64,000 bases of DNA from Trifolium pratense. Lineage: Eukaryota; Streptophyta; Magnoliopsida; Fabales; Fabaceae. The stretch is taken from contig NC_060062.1 of the NCBI RefSeq assembly GCF_020283565.1, positions 32,481,164 through 32,545,163 of the forward strand. The letters are read 5' to 3'. The notes below the pieces were generated by a model. It had not been told where the DNA came from. It saw only the letters and a list, made by a program, of their open reading frames with translations, and searched no databases. This document shows, piece by piece, positions 22,307 to 33,255 of the stretch. How positions within the stretch are numbered: the stretch's first letter is position 1; every line of letters starts with the position of its first letter. The translations under genes were made by a program, and so were the position numbers.

Positions 22307-23291
22307 TGAAATCTGGCACGCAGTGAACACAATGCTGCACAAGATGCTATAGCACACGTTGCAGCAAGACAGTCGCAGAACACAGTAAATAAATAAATAA
22401 ATTGCAGAACAATAAATAACGCAGATAATTGTTAACCCAGTTCAGTGCAACGTCACCTACTCTGGGGGATACCAATCCAGGAATGAATCCACTATAATAG
22501 CTCTAGTTCAAAGCCCTCGACCAACACCCGGTACTTGACTTATCACCTAGACACTACCCGTGCAATCCTACCTAAGAACCTCTTAGATAATGAGACCCCG
22601 TCCCAAATTCCCTCTAACAACACATACCATGTTGCTGTCAATAATAATAATCAGGATGGAGACACTCTCCTAAAAACTAGACCACACTCTTGCTTAAAAG
22701 CTTATGAGTGAATCACACACACTAACTCCGTGCTTCAAAGCTTAGGAGTAGCTTACAATAAACAACACAAACACAGTCCTAAACTTGCATCAGATTGACA
22801 CAAGAAAGGCTGACAAAAGACACAAACTCTAAACCCTAAAAACTCACACTTTGTAAAGAACACGGTTTAGAATACATGAGAATAATAGCTTGAGGCTTCA
22901 CATATTTATAGTCTTCAATTGTCTTGATGTCCAAGTTAGGTTTTCAGACTTGTACAGCTGTGAGAATTGCGGCCAAACCTAGATTAAAATTGAAAATATG
23001 TTTTGTGTTGTACCAAACAAAAAAAATCGAACAAAAATATAATATAATTATATTTTTGTTTTTAATAACTTTCCTTAGGCCGACTTGGACAATTCTTGTG
23101 CAGTAAGTCTCGTCTTGCATATACACACGTGCTGGAATTAATATTTGAAGCAAATCTTGAACGAGATTGACAGAAAAAATTCTGCACTTAAAACAGAGCA
23201 TCAGGATGCTGTACGAGGATGCTGCAGCATCTTTGTCCAGCATCTGGCAAAGTTGGCTTTTACAAAATGTAGCCAAACACAAAACCCAACA
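22307..23291 (-). repeat. 3' LTR of element B
   Basis: 985 bp; on the minus strand it starts TGTTGGGTTTTG and ends CCAGATTTCA. It contains the perfect 14-bp palindrome GATGCTGCAGCATC (23218-23231). Confidence 0.95.
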
Positions 23292-23305
23292 ATCTCCCCC
23301 TTTGG
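23292..23305 (-). other. Polypurine tract of element B
   Basis: CCAAAGGGGGAGAT on the minus strand, directly before the 3' LTR. It primes plus-strand DNA synthesis in LTR retrotransposons. Confidence 0.88.
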
Positions 23306-24209
23306 CAAATTTTGGCTAAAACAACTTTGGCCCAGTGCATGGAGAGATACTGTCTAGACTTTCCTTCGAGTCAACATAAACACACAACTAGGAAAGAAAG
23401 TAGAACAATGCTAGGCTATTTAAACTTTCCTTCAAGTCAACATGAGCACACAACTAGGAAAGAAAGTAAAATTTCATCAGATGAAAAGGTAGCTAGCATG
23501 TAAGCATCAGAGGCATGCAACAGCGGAACATAACACATCTTAGCCTCAAAGTACAGATAGAGAGAAATAAACTCTCACATAGTGGATTCAAGATCGGAGA
23601 AATAAACTCCTTAAAATTTTAGCAACGCCACAGAGAATAGGAAAAATAAATTCCTATATAAGCATGCATATTAAAAGTAGTAGAAAAATAAATTCTACCT
23701 ACTCCCCCTCAATTTATGCATAAACATTCACTCCCCCTCAAAACATGCATATCACATAAAACATGCTATACTAGATGCTATAGCATTTTTCATCACATCA
23801 TGCACATAAACACTTTTACTCCCCCTTTTTAGCCATAAATTCTGACAAATAAAGTCAGTACCATAGAATAGGAGCAGAACTTCCACAGAGTTATCAGATC
23901 ATAGAGAAACGTAGAGTGCAGAGAGAATCAGAGCATAGGAACTCATAAAGTGCATATGACAGACCATCAGGGCATAGAAAACCTGGAGTATCGGAGCCAA
24001 AAGACATGGATTGTACGTGTTACATCCCAGAGAGTCATCAGGGCGTAGCCCTCAAAATTAAAATCCGAGAGGATATGCAAATAAAGCATAAGCAGGTCAC
24101 ATAGAAGGACTTGCATCAGATTCCTCCTCTTCCTCTACCTCAGTATCACAGCCTGCATTATCATCTAGAACACTAGGATTGAAATTGGAAAACACCTTGA
24201 GGTCAACAA
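23306..24209 (-). other. Untranslated 3' region of element B
   Basis: No convincing frame. A 45-bp unit beginning ACTTTCCTTCgAGTCAACAT is present twice (23358-23402 and 23424-23468). Further copies of the GGGGGAG word (plus strand CTCCCCCT) occur near 23703, 23731 and 23820, resembling extra polypurine tracts. Confidence 0.65.
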
Positions 24210-25283
24210 TCATTTGCTTCCTAGGCAAAACATCAGTTGACTGATTGACAGATGATGCAACACAGTCTGTAGCCACAGTGTTGGAATGAGTAGTTGGAGC
24301 CCAGTTGCAGTTTTCATCAATCCAGCTGCATTAATCAAATCAACAAGCTTTTGGCATTGTAAAAAGCCTTCACTTAAATTCCTTTCCACAGAAAGCCTTC
24401 TTTTTATCACAGATTTCCACCTGTCAACATTTTCAAAACGATGAAAGGAAATGTTGTCAATGGGTACAGGGGATACATCTTGAGGGATCCTCTTTTTCTT
24501 CACAGACTTCTTTGAGGATGCTGCAGGCGATGCAGTAGCATGTTGGTCTTCCTCAAACTCTGAATCACTAGAGGAAATAGTCTTCCTCCTCAAAAGCTTC
24601 TTCTTTGGCTCAGAGGGCCCAGTAATCTTACTTCACTGTCTTTTAAGACCATAGATTTTCTTTTCCTTGGCAGTCTTGACAGGAACATTAGAAACAGCTA
24701 CACCTTTACCAGCATTGCTCCTTAACCTCCTAGTACTAGAAGCAGGAGTCCTCTCAGTAAGGTTGAGATTGTCCACATAAATAACATTTGAATCTTTCTC
24801 AGCAGATTCATCAACATTCAAAGGAACAAACATAGTTTTACCACTATCATCAACATAAGGGATCACATAGATATCATGAACAAAAACATTATCAGTAGTA
24901 GTTGCTTCAGAACCCTTTTCTTTGTCAGGAACAATAACATCGTCTGGAGACTCGGGTATCACGATGTTATCCAAATTTTCCCGTGCTGCAGATGTTGTAG
25001 CATCATGTGCAGCATCTTTCTCAGGAACACTCTTCTTGACATGTTCCAACACAAAGTCATCTTTGACCTCAGTTGGAGCGCTAATATCATTACCAACAAA
25101 TGTTAAACACAGCAGGGGGGAACACCACATAACTTTCTCTGACACATACTTTCTCACCACAAGAAACATCCTTATCATCAACAAACACACAATTCTTACC
25201 AAATCTTCAGATGTTTCAACATTACCCATAACAGCGTGCATTACTAAATAAGTTGAAGAGAAAACTGCACGCCACACTTGCAA
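24210..25283 (-). pseudogene. Envelope-like ORF of element B (broken)
   Basis: Two open stretches on the minus strand (25283-24633 and 24593-24210), with stops and a frame change between them. The first is acidic and contains TPASSTRRLRSNAGKGVAV. The second is basic (SKKSVKKKRIP) and contains RWKSVIKRRLSVERNLSE and INAAGLMKT, a pattern typical of the plant proteins annotated as putative envelope-like in Sireviruses. No clear signal peptide or fusion peptide is visible. A function in cell entry has never been shown for this family, and the name reflects position after pol only. Confidence 0.65.
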
Positions 25284-25289
25284 TAATTG

Positions 25290-28200
25290 CTATAACTCTT
25301 CAGATAGGCAAATCCCAAGTTTGCCTCGCAATTTTTCAAATTGGACCGCATCTAGAGCCTTAGTAAAAATATCAGCCAGTTGTTCTTCAGTGGCAATATG
25401 CTCAAGAGTTATAATACCTTCTTCAACAAGATCTCTGATGAAATGGTGCCTAATATCAATATGCTTCGTCCTGCTATGTTGGATAGGATTCTTTGAAATA
25501 TTGATGGCACTAAGATTGTCACAGTACAATGCCATAGCATCTTGTACCACATTGTACTCCAGCAACATTTGTTTCATCCATAATAGTTGGGAGCAGCTAC
25601 TACCAGCAGCTATGTACTCAGCTTCAGCTGTAGATAAAGACACACAGTTCTGTTTCTTGCTGAACCAAGATATTAGATTGTTGCCTAAAAAGAAACAAGC
25701 TCCTGAGGTGCCTTTTCTATCATCTGCACAACCTGCCCAATCAGCATCACAATACCCCTCTAGCATAGACTTGTTCTTGTAGACCCACTTGGTACCAATC
25801 ACATTAGTAGTTTCTGGTCTAGGAACTAAGTCCCAAACTTCATTCTTCTTGAACTGATTTAGCTCTTCTTGCATAGCATTTATCCAAAACTCATCAGTGA
25901 GGGCTTCCATCACATTTTTGGGTTCAAACTTAGAAACAAAACAAGCATTAGGAACTAAGTCAAGTGTCCTTCTAGTAGTAATTCCATGATTAGGATTACC
26001 AATAATCAGATCTGTAGGATGATTCTTTTGAGTACGAATGGATGACCCTTTCTTTGAAGTAGAAAAGATTGGTTCAGGTGTAGTAATCTCTGTATCATTC
26101 TTGAATTCCTCAATAGTTTCAGAATCTATACTACCTGGGATAGATGCTGTAGCATCTTCTGTATCATCTTTCACAACTTCACTTGAAATATCATCTATTA
26201 CTACATTTATAGATTCCATCATGGTTTTGGTTCTGTAGTTATATACTCTGTAGGCTCTGCTATTTGTTGAGTATCCCAAGAATATGTCTTCATCACTTTT
26301 AGGATCCATTTTAGTTCTTGGTTCTCTATCAGACAAGATATAACATTTACTTCCAAACACATGAAAGTACTTAACAGTAGGTTTTCTACCTTTCCACAAT
26401 TCATACAGAGTAGATGTAGTTCCAGATCTCAAGGTGGCACGATTATGAATATGACAAGCAGTGTTCATAGCTTCTGCCCAAAAACCATGAGAGAGTTTCT
26501 TTGCATGTAACATTACTCTTGCAGACTCTTGTATAATTCTATTCTTTCTTTCTACTACACCATTTTGTTGTGGTGTAATGAGAGATGAAAATTCATGGAT
26601 GATGCCTTCAGAGGCATAAAAGTCAGAGAATCTAGAGTTTTCAAACTCCTTTCCATGATCACTTCTGATCCTTAACACAACATTGTTTTTCTCTCTTTGA
26701 AGTAGAATACATAGATCTTTGAATACGTCAAAGGTCTCTGATTTCTTTCCAATAAAATTTATCCAGGTATATCTAGAGAAATCATTTACAACAACATAGG
26801 CATACCTTTTTCCTCCTAAGCTTTCAGTTTGCATAGGTTCCATCAAATCCATGTGTAGAAGCTCAAGAACTCTGGTAGTGGTAAGATGCTGCAGCTTTGG
26901 ATGTGGCTTCTTGGTTTGTTTTCCAATTTGACATTCACCACAAATGCTTCCTTCTTCGATCTTGAGATTTGGCAAGCCCTTGATGGCTTCTTCAGGTATA
27001 GCTTTCTTCATGCTTCTTAGGTTTAGATGACCAGGTTTTTGGTGCCACAATTTTATTTCATCTTCTTTCGTGATTAAGCATGTCGACACATTTGCCTCTT
27101 CTTGTGGAACCCATAAGTAGCAGTTGTCTTTTGATCTGACGCCCCTCATCAAAATTTCACCCTCATCATTTGTAACCAAACATTCAGACTTGGTGAAGTT
27201 TACCTTCATCCCTTGGTCGCATAATTGACTGATGCTTATTAAATTTGCAGTCAATCCTTTTACTAACAACACATTGCTTATTTTAGGCAAGCTATTACTG
27301 TTGAGCTCCCCTATACCAACAATTTCTCCTTTAGTACCATTACCACAAGTTACAAAACTAGTTGAGTAAGACTTTAAATCAACAAGAAATTTTTCAATTC
27401 CGGTCATGTGTCTTGAACAACCACTATCAAAATACCAGTCTTCCCTTGATGAAGCTCTAAGTGATGTGTGAGCAATCAGAGCAGTAATCTTCTTCTCAAG
27501 TTGAGTATCATCACTGGTCTTCACATTCTTACCTTTAGGTTTCCATTCTTGTTGAGTGGAGGCAGTTGTGGAAACTGGTTTAGGCTGATGATGCCTGTTA
27601 GGGTATCCAAACAATTTGTAACAAAAAGGTCTTATATGCCCTTTTCTGCCACAGTAGTGACATATCCAAGAGTGATGTTTTCTTTTGTTCTTTGACAAGG
27701 GATGCTGCTTATGATGTTGTAGCATCTGTTGAGGCATCTTTCGCTTATGAGTTTCTTTTGGATGCATGTACGTGAGATCTGGGCTGTAACCTTTGTGTTT
27801 GTTGACATTCTCATAACTAAGCCCAATATGTTTAGGCTTTAGAACATTTTTCTCTAAGATTTCTTCTAGTTGACCATCAGCTTTATGAAGTTTATCAAGA
27901 TGATCATCATCTTTATACAACATGTCAGAGAATTTTCTCAAACGCCAAATGTCAGCATTTAATTTTTCAATGACTTCCTTAGCTTCATCAAGATCAGAGG
28001 ATAGATAATTTACCTTCTTCTGGAGCTCATCCATCTTTGATATATTTTCAACTTTTTCTGCCTTCAATTGATTGATGGTTACCTTTTGTTTCTCAATGAC
28101 TTTGCATATTTCTCCACTCTTGAGGCAGAGTTCTCTGTAAGATTCAGCAAGTTCTTCGTAGGTTACCTCTCCATCACAAGATTCTGTATCAGATGTAATA

Positions 28201-29276
28201 GTACCTGTTAAGACTGAGATATGTTTGGCAGTCACAGATGCTGTATCATCTTCTGAGTCATCATCATCAGACCAACTGACAGTTAGTCCTTTCTTCGTTC
28301 TTTTCTGATATGTTGGACATTCAGGTCTGATGTGACCATATCCCTCGCATTCGTGACATTGAATATTCTTGTTTAAGCTTGACCTTTCATCACTCTTAGG
28401 TTTTCCTTGATTCACAATGCTGCGCATAGTGCCTGGAGCATCATTCTTAGAATTTGGTCTGGGTCTTTTGTCCATTTGTTTTAGAACTTTGTTGAACTGT
28501 TTTCTCAGCAACTCCATAGCTTCAGAGATACTTTCATTAGATTCTTCATCCTCTTCTAGATCTTCTTCATCATTTTTGGATGAAAAAGCAATGCTCTTAT
28601 TTTTCTTTTCACTTCTTCCATTTACAACACTTTCATAAGTTTGGAGTGATCCAACCAGTTCATCCAGCTTCATCTGAGATATGTTTTTGGCTTCTTCCAT
28701 AGCTGTGACTTTCATATCAAATTTCTTTGGAAGTGATCTAAGCATTTTTCTTACTAACTTTTCTTCGGGAATTTTCTCCCCCAAAGCATCAAATTGATTA
28801 TCATAGTCTAGAATAGTCATATGAAAATCTTGAATTGTTTCCTCCTCCTTCATACGTAAATTTTCAAACTGAGTAGTAAGAATCTGTAATTTAGACATTT
28901 TTACCTGAGGAGTACCTTCATGAACAGTTTCAAGAATCTTCCAAGCTTCCTTTGCTGAGACACATTTTTTGATTAGTTTGAAGATGTGTTTGTCTACCCC
29001 ATTGTATAATGCATATAATGCTTTTGAGTTTCCCAAAGCAAGCTCATCCTCTTCTTTAGACCAGTCCTCCTCAGCTTTTAGTTCAAGTGTTGGCTTTCCA
29101 TCCTTGTCCATGACCACAGGGGGGTCCCATCCTTTCAGAACAGCCTTCCATGTTTTGCTATCCATAGATTTTAGGAAAGCAATCATGCGTGATTTCCAAT
29201 AATCATAGTTGGAGACACCAACTAGAAGCGGTGGTCTGCTTACAAGCCCTCCTTCCTTTTCAATGTTGCCAGACAT
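25290..29276 (-). CDS. Gag-Pol polyprotein of element B, reverse transcriptase deleted in frame
   Basis: One open frame of 1328 codons from ATG 29276, opening MSGNIEKEGGLVSRPPLLVG. Domains in order: UBN2-type Gag (about 1-220), first CCHC knuckle CHECEGYGHIRPEC (about 307-320), coiled coil (about 375-450), second knuckle CHYCGRKGHIRPFC (about 538-551), protease with FDSG (about 613), GAG-pre-integrase H-H-C-C (about 737-785), and integrase with its D, D, E residues in HMDLMEP, IRSDHGKEF and QQNGVVERKN (about 810-905). The RT start IGTKWVYKNK (about 1158-1168) is then joined directly to GYCDADWAG of RNase H, which runs through STAEAEY and HIDIRHHF to the end. The YVDD part of RT, some 200 or more residues, is absent. 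The frame is kept across the junction (near 25770). Confidence 0.92.
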   Translation of the reverse strand: MSGNIEKEGGLVSRPPLLVGVSNYDYWKSRMIAFLKSMDSKTWKAVLKGWDPPVVMDKDGKPTLELKAEEDWSKEEDELALGNSKALYALYNGVDKHIFKLIKKCVSAKEAWKILETVHEGTPQVKMSKLQILTTQFENLRMKEEETIQDFHMTILDYDNQFDALGEKIPEEKLVRKMLRSLPKKFDMKVTAMEEAKNISQMKLDELVGSLQTYESVVNGRSEKKNKSIAFSSKNDEEDLEEDEESNESISEAMELLRKQFNKVLKQMDKRPRPNSKNDAPGTMRSIVNQGKPKSDERSSLNKNIQCHECEGYGHIRPECPTYQKRTKKGLTVSWSDDDDSEDDTASVTAKHISVLTGTITSDTESCDGEVTYEELAESYRELCLKSGEICKVIEKQKVTINQLKAEKVENISKMDELQKKVNYLSSDLDEAKEVIEKLNADIWRLRKFSDMLYKDDDHLDKLHKADGQLEEILEKNVLKPKHIGLSYENVNKHKGYSPDLTYMHPKETHKRKMPQQMLQHHKQHPLSKNKRKHHSWICHYCGRKGHIRPFCYKLFGYPNRHHQPKPVSTTASTQQEWKPKGKNVKTSDDTQLEKKITALIAHTSLRASSREDWYFDSGCSRHMTGIEKFLVDLKSYSTSFVTCGNGTKGEIVGIGELNSNSLPKISNVLLVKGLTANLISISQLCDQGMKVNFTKSECLVTNDEGEILMRGVRSKDNCYLWVPQEEANVSTCLITKEDEIKLWHQKPGHLNLRSMKKAIPEEAIKGLPNLKIEEGSICGECQIGKQTKKPHPKLQHLTTTRVLELLHMDLMEPMQTESLGGKRYAYVVVNDFSRYTWINFIGKKSETFDVFKDLCILLQREKNNVVLRIRSDHGKEFENSRFSDFYASEGIIHEFSSLITPQQNGVVERKNRIIQESARVMLHAKKLSHGFWAEAMNTACHIHNRATLRSGTTSTLYELWKGRKPTVKYFHVFGSKCYILSDREPRTKMDPKSDEDIFLGYSTNSRAYRVYNYRTKTMMESINVVIDDISSEVVKDDTEDATASIPGSIDSETIEEFKNDTEITTPEPIFSTSKKGSSIRTQKNHPTDLIIGNPNHGITTRRTLDLVPNACFVSKFEPKNVMEALTDEFWINAMQEELNQFKKNEVWDLVPRPETTNVIGTKWVYKNKSMLEGYCDADWAGCADDRKGTSGACFFLGNNLISWFSKKQNCVSLSTAEAEYIAAGSSCSQLLWMKQMLLEYNVVQDAMALYCDNLSAINISKNPIQHSRTKHIDIRHHFIRDLVEEGIITLEHIATEEQLADIFTKALDAVQFEKLRGKLGICLSEEL

Positions 29277-29314
29277 TTTCCCTGGAGCTCACCCTATAAC
29301 CAGAAAGGGTGCCT

Positions 29315-29326
29315 GCTCTGATACCA
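29315..29326 (-). other. Primer binding site of element B
   Basis: TGGTATCAGAGC on the minus strand, two bases after the 5' LTR end and about 40 bp before the gag ATG. Confidence 0.92.
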
Positions 29327-29328
29327 AT

Positions 29329-30313
29329 TGAAATCTGGCACGCAGTGAACACAATGCTGCACAAGATGCTATAGCACACGTTGCAGCAAGACAGTCGCAG
29401 AACACAGTAAATAAATAAATAAATTGCAGAACAATAAATAACGCAGATAATTGTTAACCCAGTTCAGTGCAACGTCACCTACTCTGGGGGATACCATTCC
29501 AGGAATGAATCCACTATAATAGCTCTAGTTCAAAGCCCTCGACCAACACCCGGTACTTGACTTATCACCTAGACACTACCCGTGCAATCCTACCTAAGAA
29601 CCTCTTAGATAATGAGACCCCGTCCCAAATTCCCTCTAACAACACATACCATGTTGCTGTCAATAATAATAATCAGGATGGAGACACTCTCCTAAAAACT
29701 AGACCACACTCTTGCTTAAAAGCTTATGAGTGAATCACACACACTAACTCCGTGCTTCAAAGCTTAGGAGTAGCTTACAATAAACAACACAAACACAGTC
29801 CTAAACTTGCATCAGATTGACACAAGAAAGGCTGACAAAAGACACAAACTCTAAACCCTAAAAACTCACACTTTGTAAAGAACACGGTTTAGAATACATG
29901 AGAATAATAGCTTGAGGCTTCACATATTTATAGTCTTCAATTGTCTTGATGTCCAAGTTAGGTTTTCAGACTTGTACAGCTGTGAGAATTGCGGCCAAAC
30001 CTAGAATAAAATTGAAAATATGTTTTGTGTTGTACCAAACAAAAAAAATCGAACAAAAATATAATATAATTATATTTTTGTTTTTAATAACTTTCCTTAG
30101 GCCGACTTGGACAATTCTTGTGCAGTAAGTCTCGTCTTGCATATACACACGTGCTGGAATTAATATTTGAAGCAAATCTTGAACGAGATTGACAGAAAAA
30201 ATTCTGCACTTAAAACAGAGCATCAGGATGCTGTACGAGGATGCTGCAGCATCTTTGTCCAGCATCTGGCAAAGTTGGCTTTTACAAAATGTAGCCAAAC
30301 ACAAAACCCAACA
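29329..30313 (-). repeat. 5' LTR of element B
   Basis: 985 bp, the same length as the 3' LTR and differing from it at two visible positions. It would drive transcription leftwards into gag-pol. The GATGCTGCAGCATC palindrome lies at 30240-30253. Confidence 0.95.
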
Positions 30314-30375
30314 ATATCCATCCATAAAACATAAGATTTATTCAATAGGTTTGTCATCATCAAAAAGGGGGAGAT
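30314..30375 (+). other. End of A internal region with polypurine tract
   Basis: After the ATATC duplication left by element B come 57 bases of element A ending AAAAAGGGGGAGAT (30362-30375). The second LTR of A starts at the next base. This shows that 30376 is a true 3' LTR start. Confidence 0.85.
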
Positions 30376-33255
30376 TGTTGAAGCAAAATCCTTTTTGATA
30401 TGTGTTTTAATGACAACAAACCTTATGGAATAAATGTTAAGTTTTATGAATGGTGATCTACTGATGGTTGCACTTGAGTTTTTGTTCAAAGACAGATAAT
30501 GACAAAAGTGGACGAGCTAGAGGCCGCTCACATCAACAAGTGCATTTTATATACTCAAACAATGAAAGAATTGGATTATCATCAGATAATTACAACAATA
30601 GTATCACAAGCTTCATGAAGATTTTTAAAGATTGTTGTTTGAATCATACGAGGATTCATTGAACGTTCAAGCAAGAAAGTGAACTTCATGGTTAATAGTC
30701 TTCATCTTCACCACAAGGTTTACAATGGGAATTAAATATTCAAGGAAGATTAAGAGAATCGTAGTTGAAGAATCAAGATGGAAAAACCTGCATCACAAGC
30801 TACAAATTAACAGAATATATTTGATGTTGTGTGACAAAACTTACATTGAGTTTTGTACTACATGCTTTGAAGAATTACAATTGCAATTAATGTCAAAAGG
30901 AATGATGCATGTACGAAAGATCGTCAAAAGCTACTCAAAGTATCATCCTACCAAAGCTTGTCAAGATGACAATGTTTGAGAATAATCTTCCACGATGTTT
31001 TCAAAAGAGCTTATGCACAATGCATAAAAGTTCAATCATTCTCAATGATGAGTACACTCACGCCTCCACTAAATAATCTTAAAGATACTCATTGAACAAA
31101 CAACAATGTGTGCAAAACTTCAAAGAGGAATTATGGGAAGTTTGCAACAACAAAAGAATTCAAAGTTGATTGACCAAAGAAGATATTATCTTCTCATAAA
31201 GAAAAGAAATATTATCAACTCTTATGAAACAATGTTCTCATCATGAACATGTTTATTTTCCTCAAGAGCATTCATATCAGTTCAGCACAATTACAAGAAT
31301 CAACTTTGAAGAAGAAATCATTTCAAAGGTTGAATTATTTATAAGTCAGTAGAACGTTCTCAGAACGGTCTCCCAAGTTTGCGTGTTCAAGGATAATCAC
31401 TTTTCATAAGTCAACTTGGTACAAGACAAGAATGAACTTTTATATGAGAGTTATTCCAAGGATCATAGCAGTGGAATAAATCATATAAGGCAACGAATGA
31501 ATTATGACTATAGAACATTCTCTTGTTGTCATATTCAAGGAGTTACATGAACATATCTCTTGCCAAGGTTTATGATTCCCTCATGGACAACTGGTGCTGT
31601 TATTTAGACCAATGAAAATGCAGCAACAAAGAGTACATACAGCTTGCAAAGAAGCTTCAATACTAATCCAAGTACAAGAGTATGACAAGGGTGGCTACAT
31701 TCTTCCATAAAAGAATAATTCCTTTACTATTCATGTGTCCTTTGAAGGACAAGTGAACAGTTGCTACTCTATGCCTTTATTGAGCGTTTACAACTGTTTG
31801 ACAACTTGCAACAGCTCTTTAAGCACATGGGGATTATCTACACCAGTACAGAGAATGATCTCCAGAATTCTGGAGAATGGTCTCCCAGATTTTTGCACTT
31901 ATGTGGCAATCTTATCCAAAGCATCCCAATCTTATTTCCACACATGGGGAATATATTTGCAACGGATATATGTCAGAAACAACTCATTTACAGTTGGCAA
32001 AATGAATATCTCTGTCATCTAGTACTATGTCACAGTCAGAGACCATCGGAAGAATGATCTCCCAGATTTTTGCACTTATGTGGCAATCTTATCCAAAGGC
32101 ATCCCAATCTGATTTCCACACATGGGGAATATGTTTGCAACGGATATATACTCAGAAACAACTCATTGACAGTTGGCTAAAGAATATTTCTGCCATCAAG
32201 TACAATGTGACAGTCAGAGACCATCGGAAGAATGATCTCCTGAAGCATCTAAAGGACAAATTCACATGGACTGTTTTGTTTCTCTCACAACAGCTATTTC
32301 TATACTCTCAACGGTTATAATTGATGTTCAAACTACAGAGGGACATCTTCATCTATAAATAGCATGGTTGGTTGCACAAGAAGAGCAAGAGTTCAAGCTA
32401 CAAATCATCAAACACTTGTTTTTGTCTACAAGTCATAAAACTCTTCTACACTCAAAGATCTTCATTCTCATATATACTTCTGGTATATTGGGTGTTTTTA
32501 TTTGCTTCTCAAACTAACCTTTGAGTTTCTACAAAGCAAATATTTCAAGAGACCACTTTGCTACACAACTCACTTTTAAGTGATTGTATCTTTGTCTCTT
32601 CTTTTTCACTCATACTCCAAGCTCTCTATAAATCTAGGATCATATTCAGTAGAGTATTTTGAGTGTATTTCATTGTAAGCTTCACAACCGGTTAGGTGTG
32701 ATTAAAAGCTTAGATCCAAGAAACCATTGATAAATCATTAGGATTTTCTCAAGTCAATTGGGTATAATTGATTGAGGTTACCTTGTAAAGGTAGATCAGC
32801 TGGATATAGCTGGATACTTTGTGATCTTGGTTTTAGATCATAAAGGGTCTTTGATCTAGGCTTAGATCAAAGGGAAGTTTCTGTAATCTGGATCTAGATT
32901 ATAGTGGAAAACTCACAGGCGTGGGGACTGGACTAGCCCAGGATTCGGGTGAACCAGTATAAATTTTGTGTGTGAATCTCTCTTACCTTTAACTATTTAT
33001 TTTCTGTAAACACACATCACACAAACCACTTAATTTACATTCACTTTGAATTCTCACACAGCAGAGAACATTCTCCAAACATAGCAGAGAACGTTCTCCG
33101 AACACAGCAGAGAACATTCTCTGAACAAGCTGTTTTATATTTAACTAACATTTATCCAAGTATACACTTGAGATCAATTCTGTAGTGCAGGATTAAATTT
33201 TTAAAAGGGTCACAATTCAAACCCCCCCTTTCTTGTGACTATTTCTTCCACTTCA
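30376..33255 (+). repeat. LTR of element A, second copy
   Basis: 2880 bp, colinear with the first copy at an offset of 16175 (16204 after the 29-bp indel near 32433). It has its own 177-bp tandem repeat, TATA box (32353) and 23-bp triple repeat. It is followed by a primer binding site and not by flanking DNA, so it is an internal LTR of a tandem array. Confidence 0.87.

Larger units (their letters stand above)
22307..30313 (-). mobile_element. Young copia (Sirevirus-type) element B, complete with LTRs, RT deleted
   Basis: This 8007-bp element on the minus strand is flanked by a perfect ATATC duplication (22302-22306 and 30314-30318). It lies inside element A, just upstream of the 3' polypurine tract of A. 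Its LTRs are 985 bp each and differ at only two bases that I can find (near 22485/29507 and near 22983/30005). Order on the minus strand: 5' LTR, primer binding site, gag-pol ORF, envelope-like ORF, polypurine tract, 3' LTR. The gag-pol frame is open but lacks the reverse transcriptase core. Confidence 0.93.
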
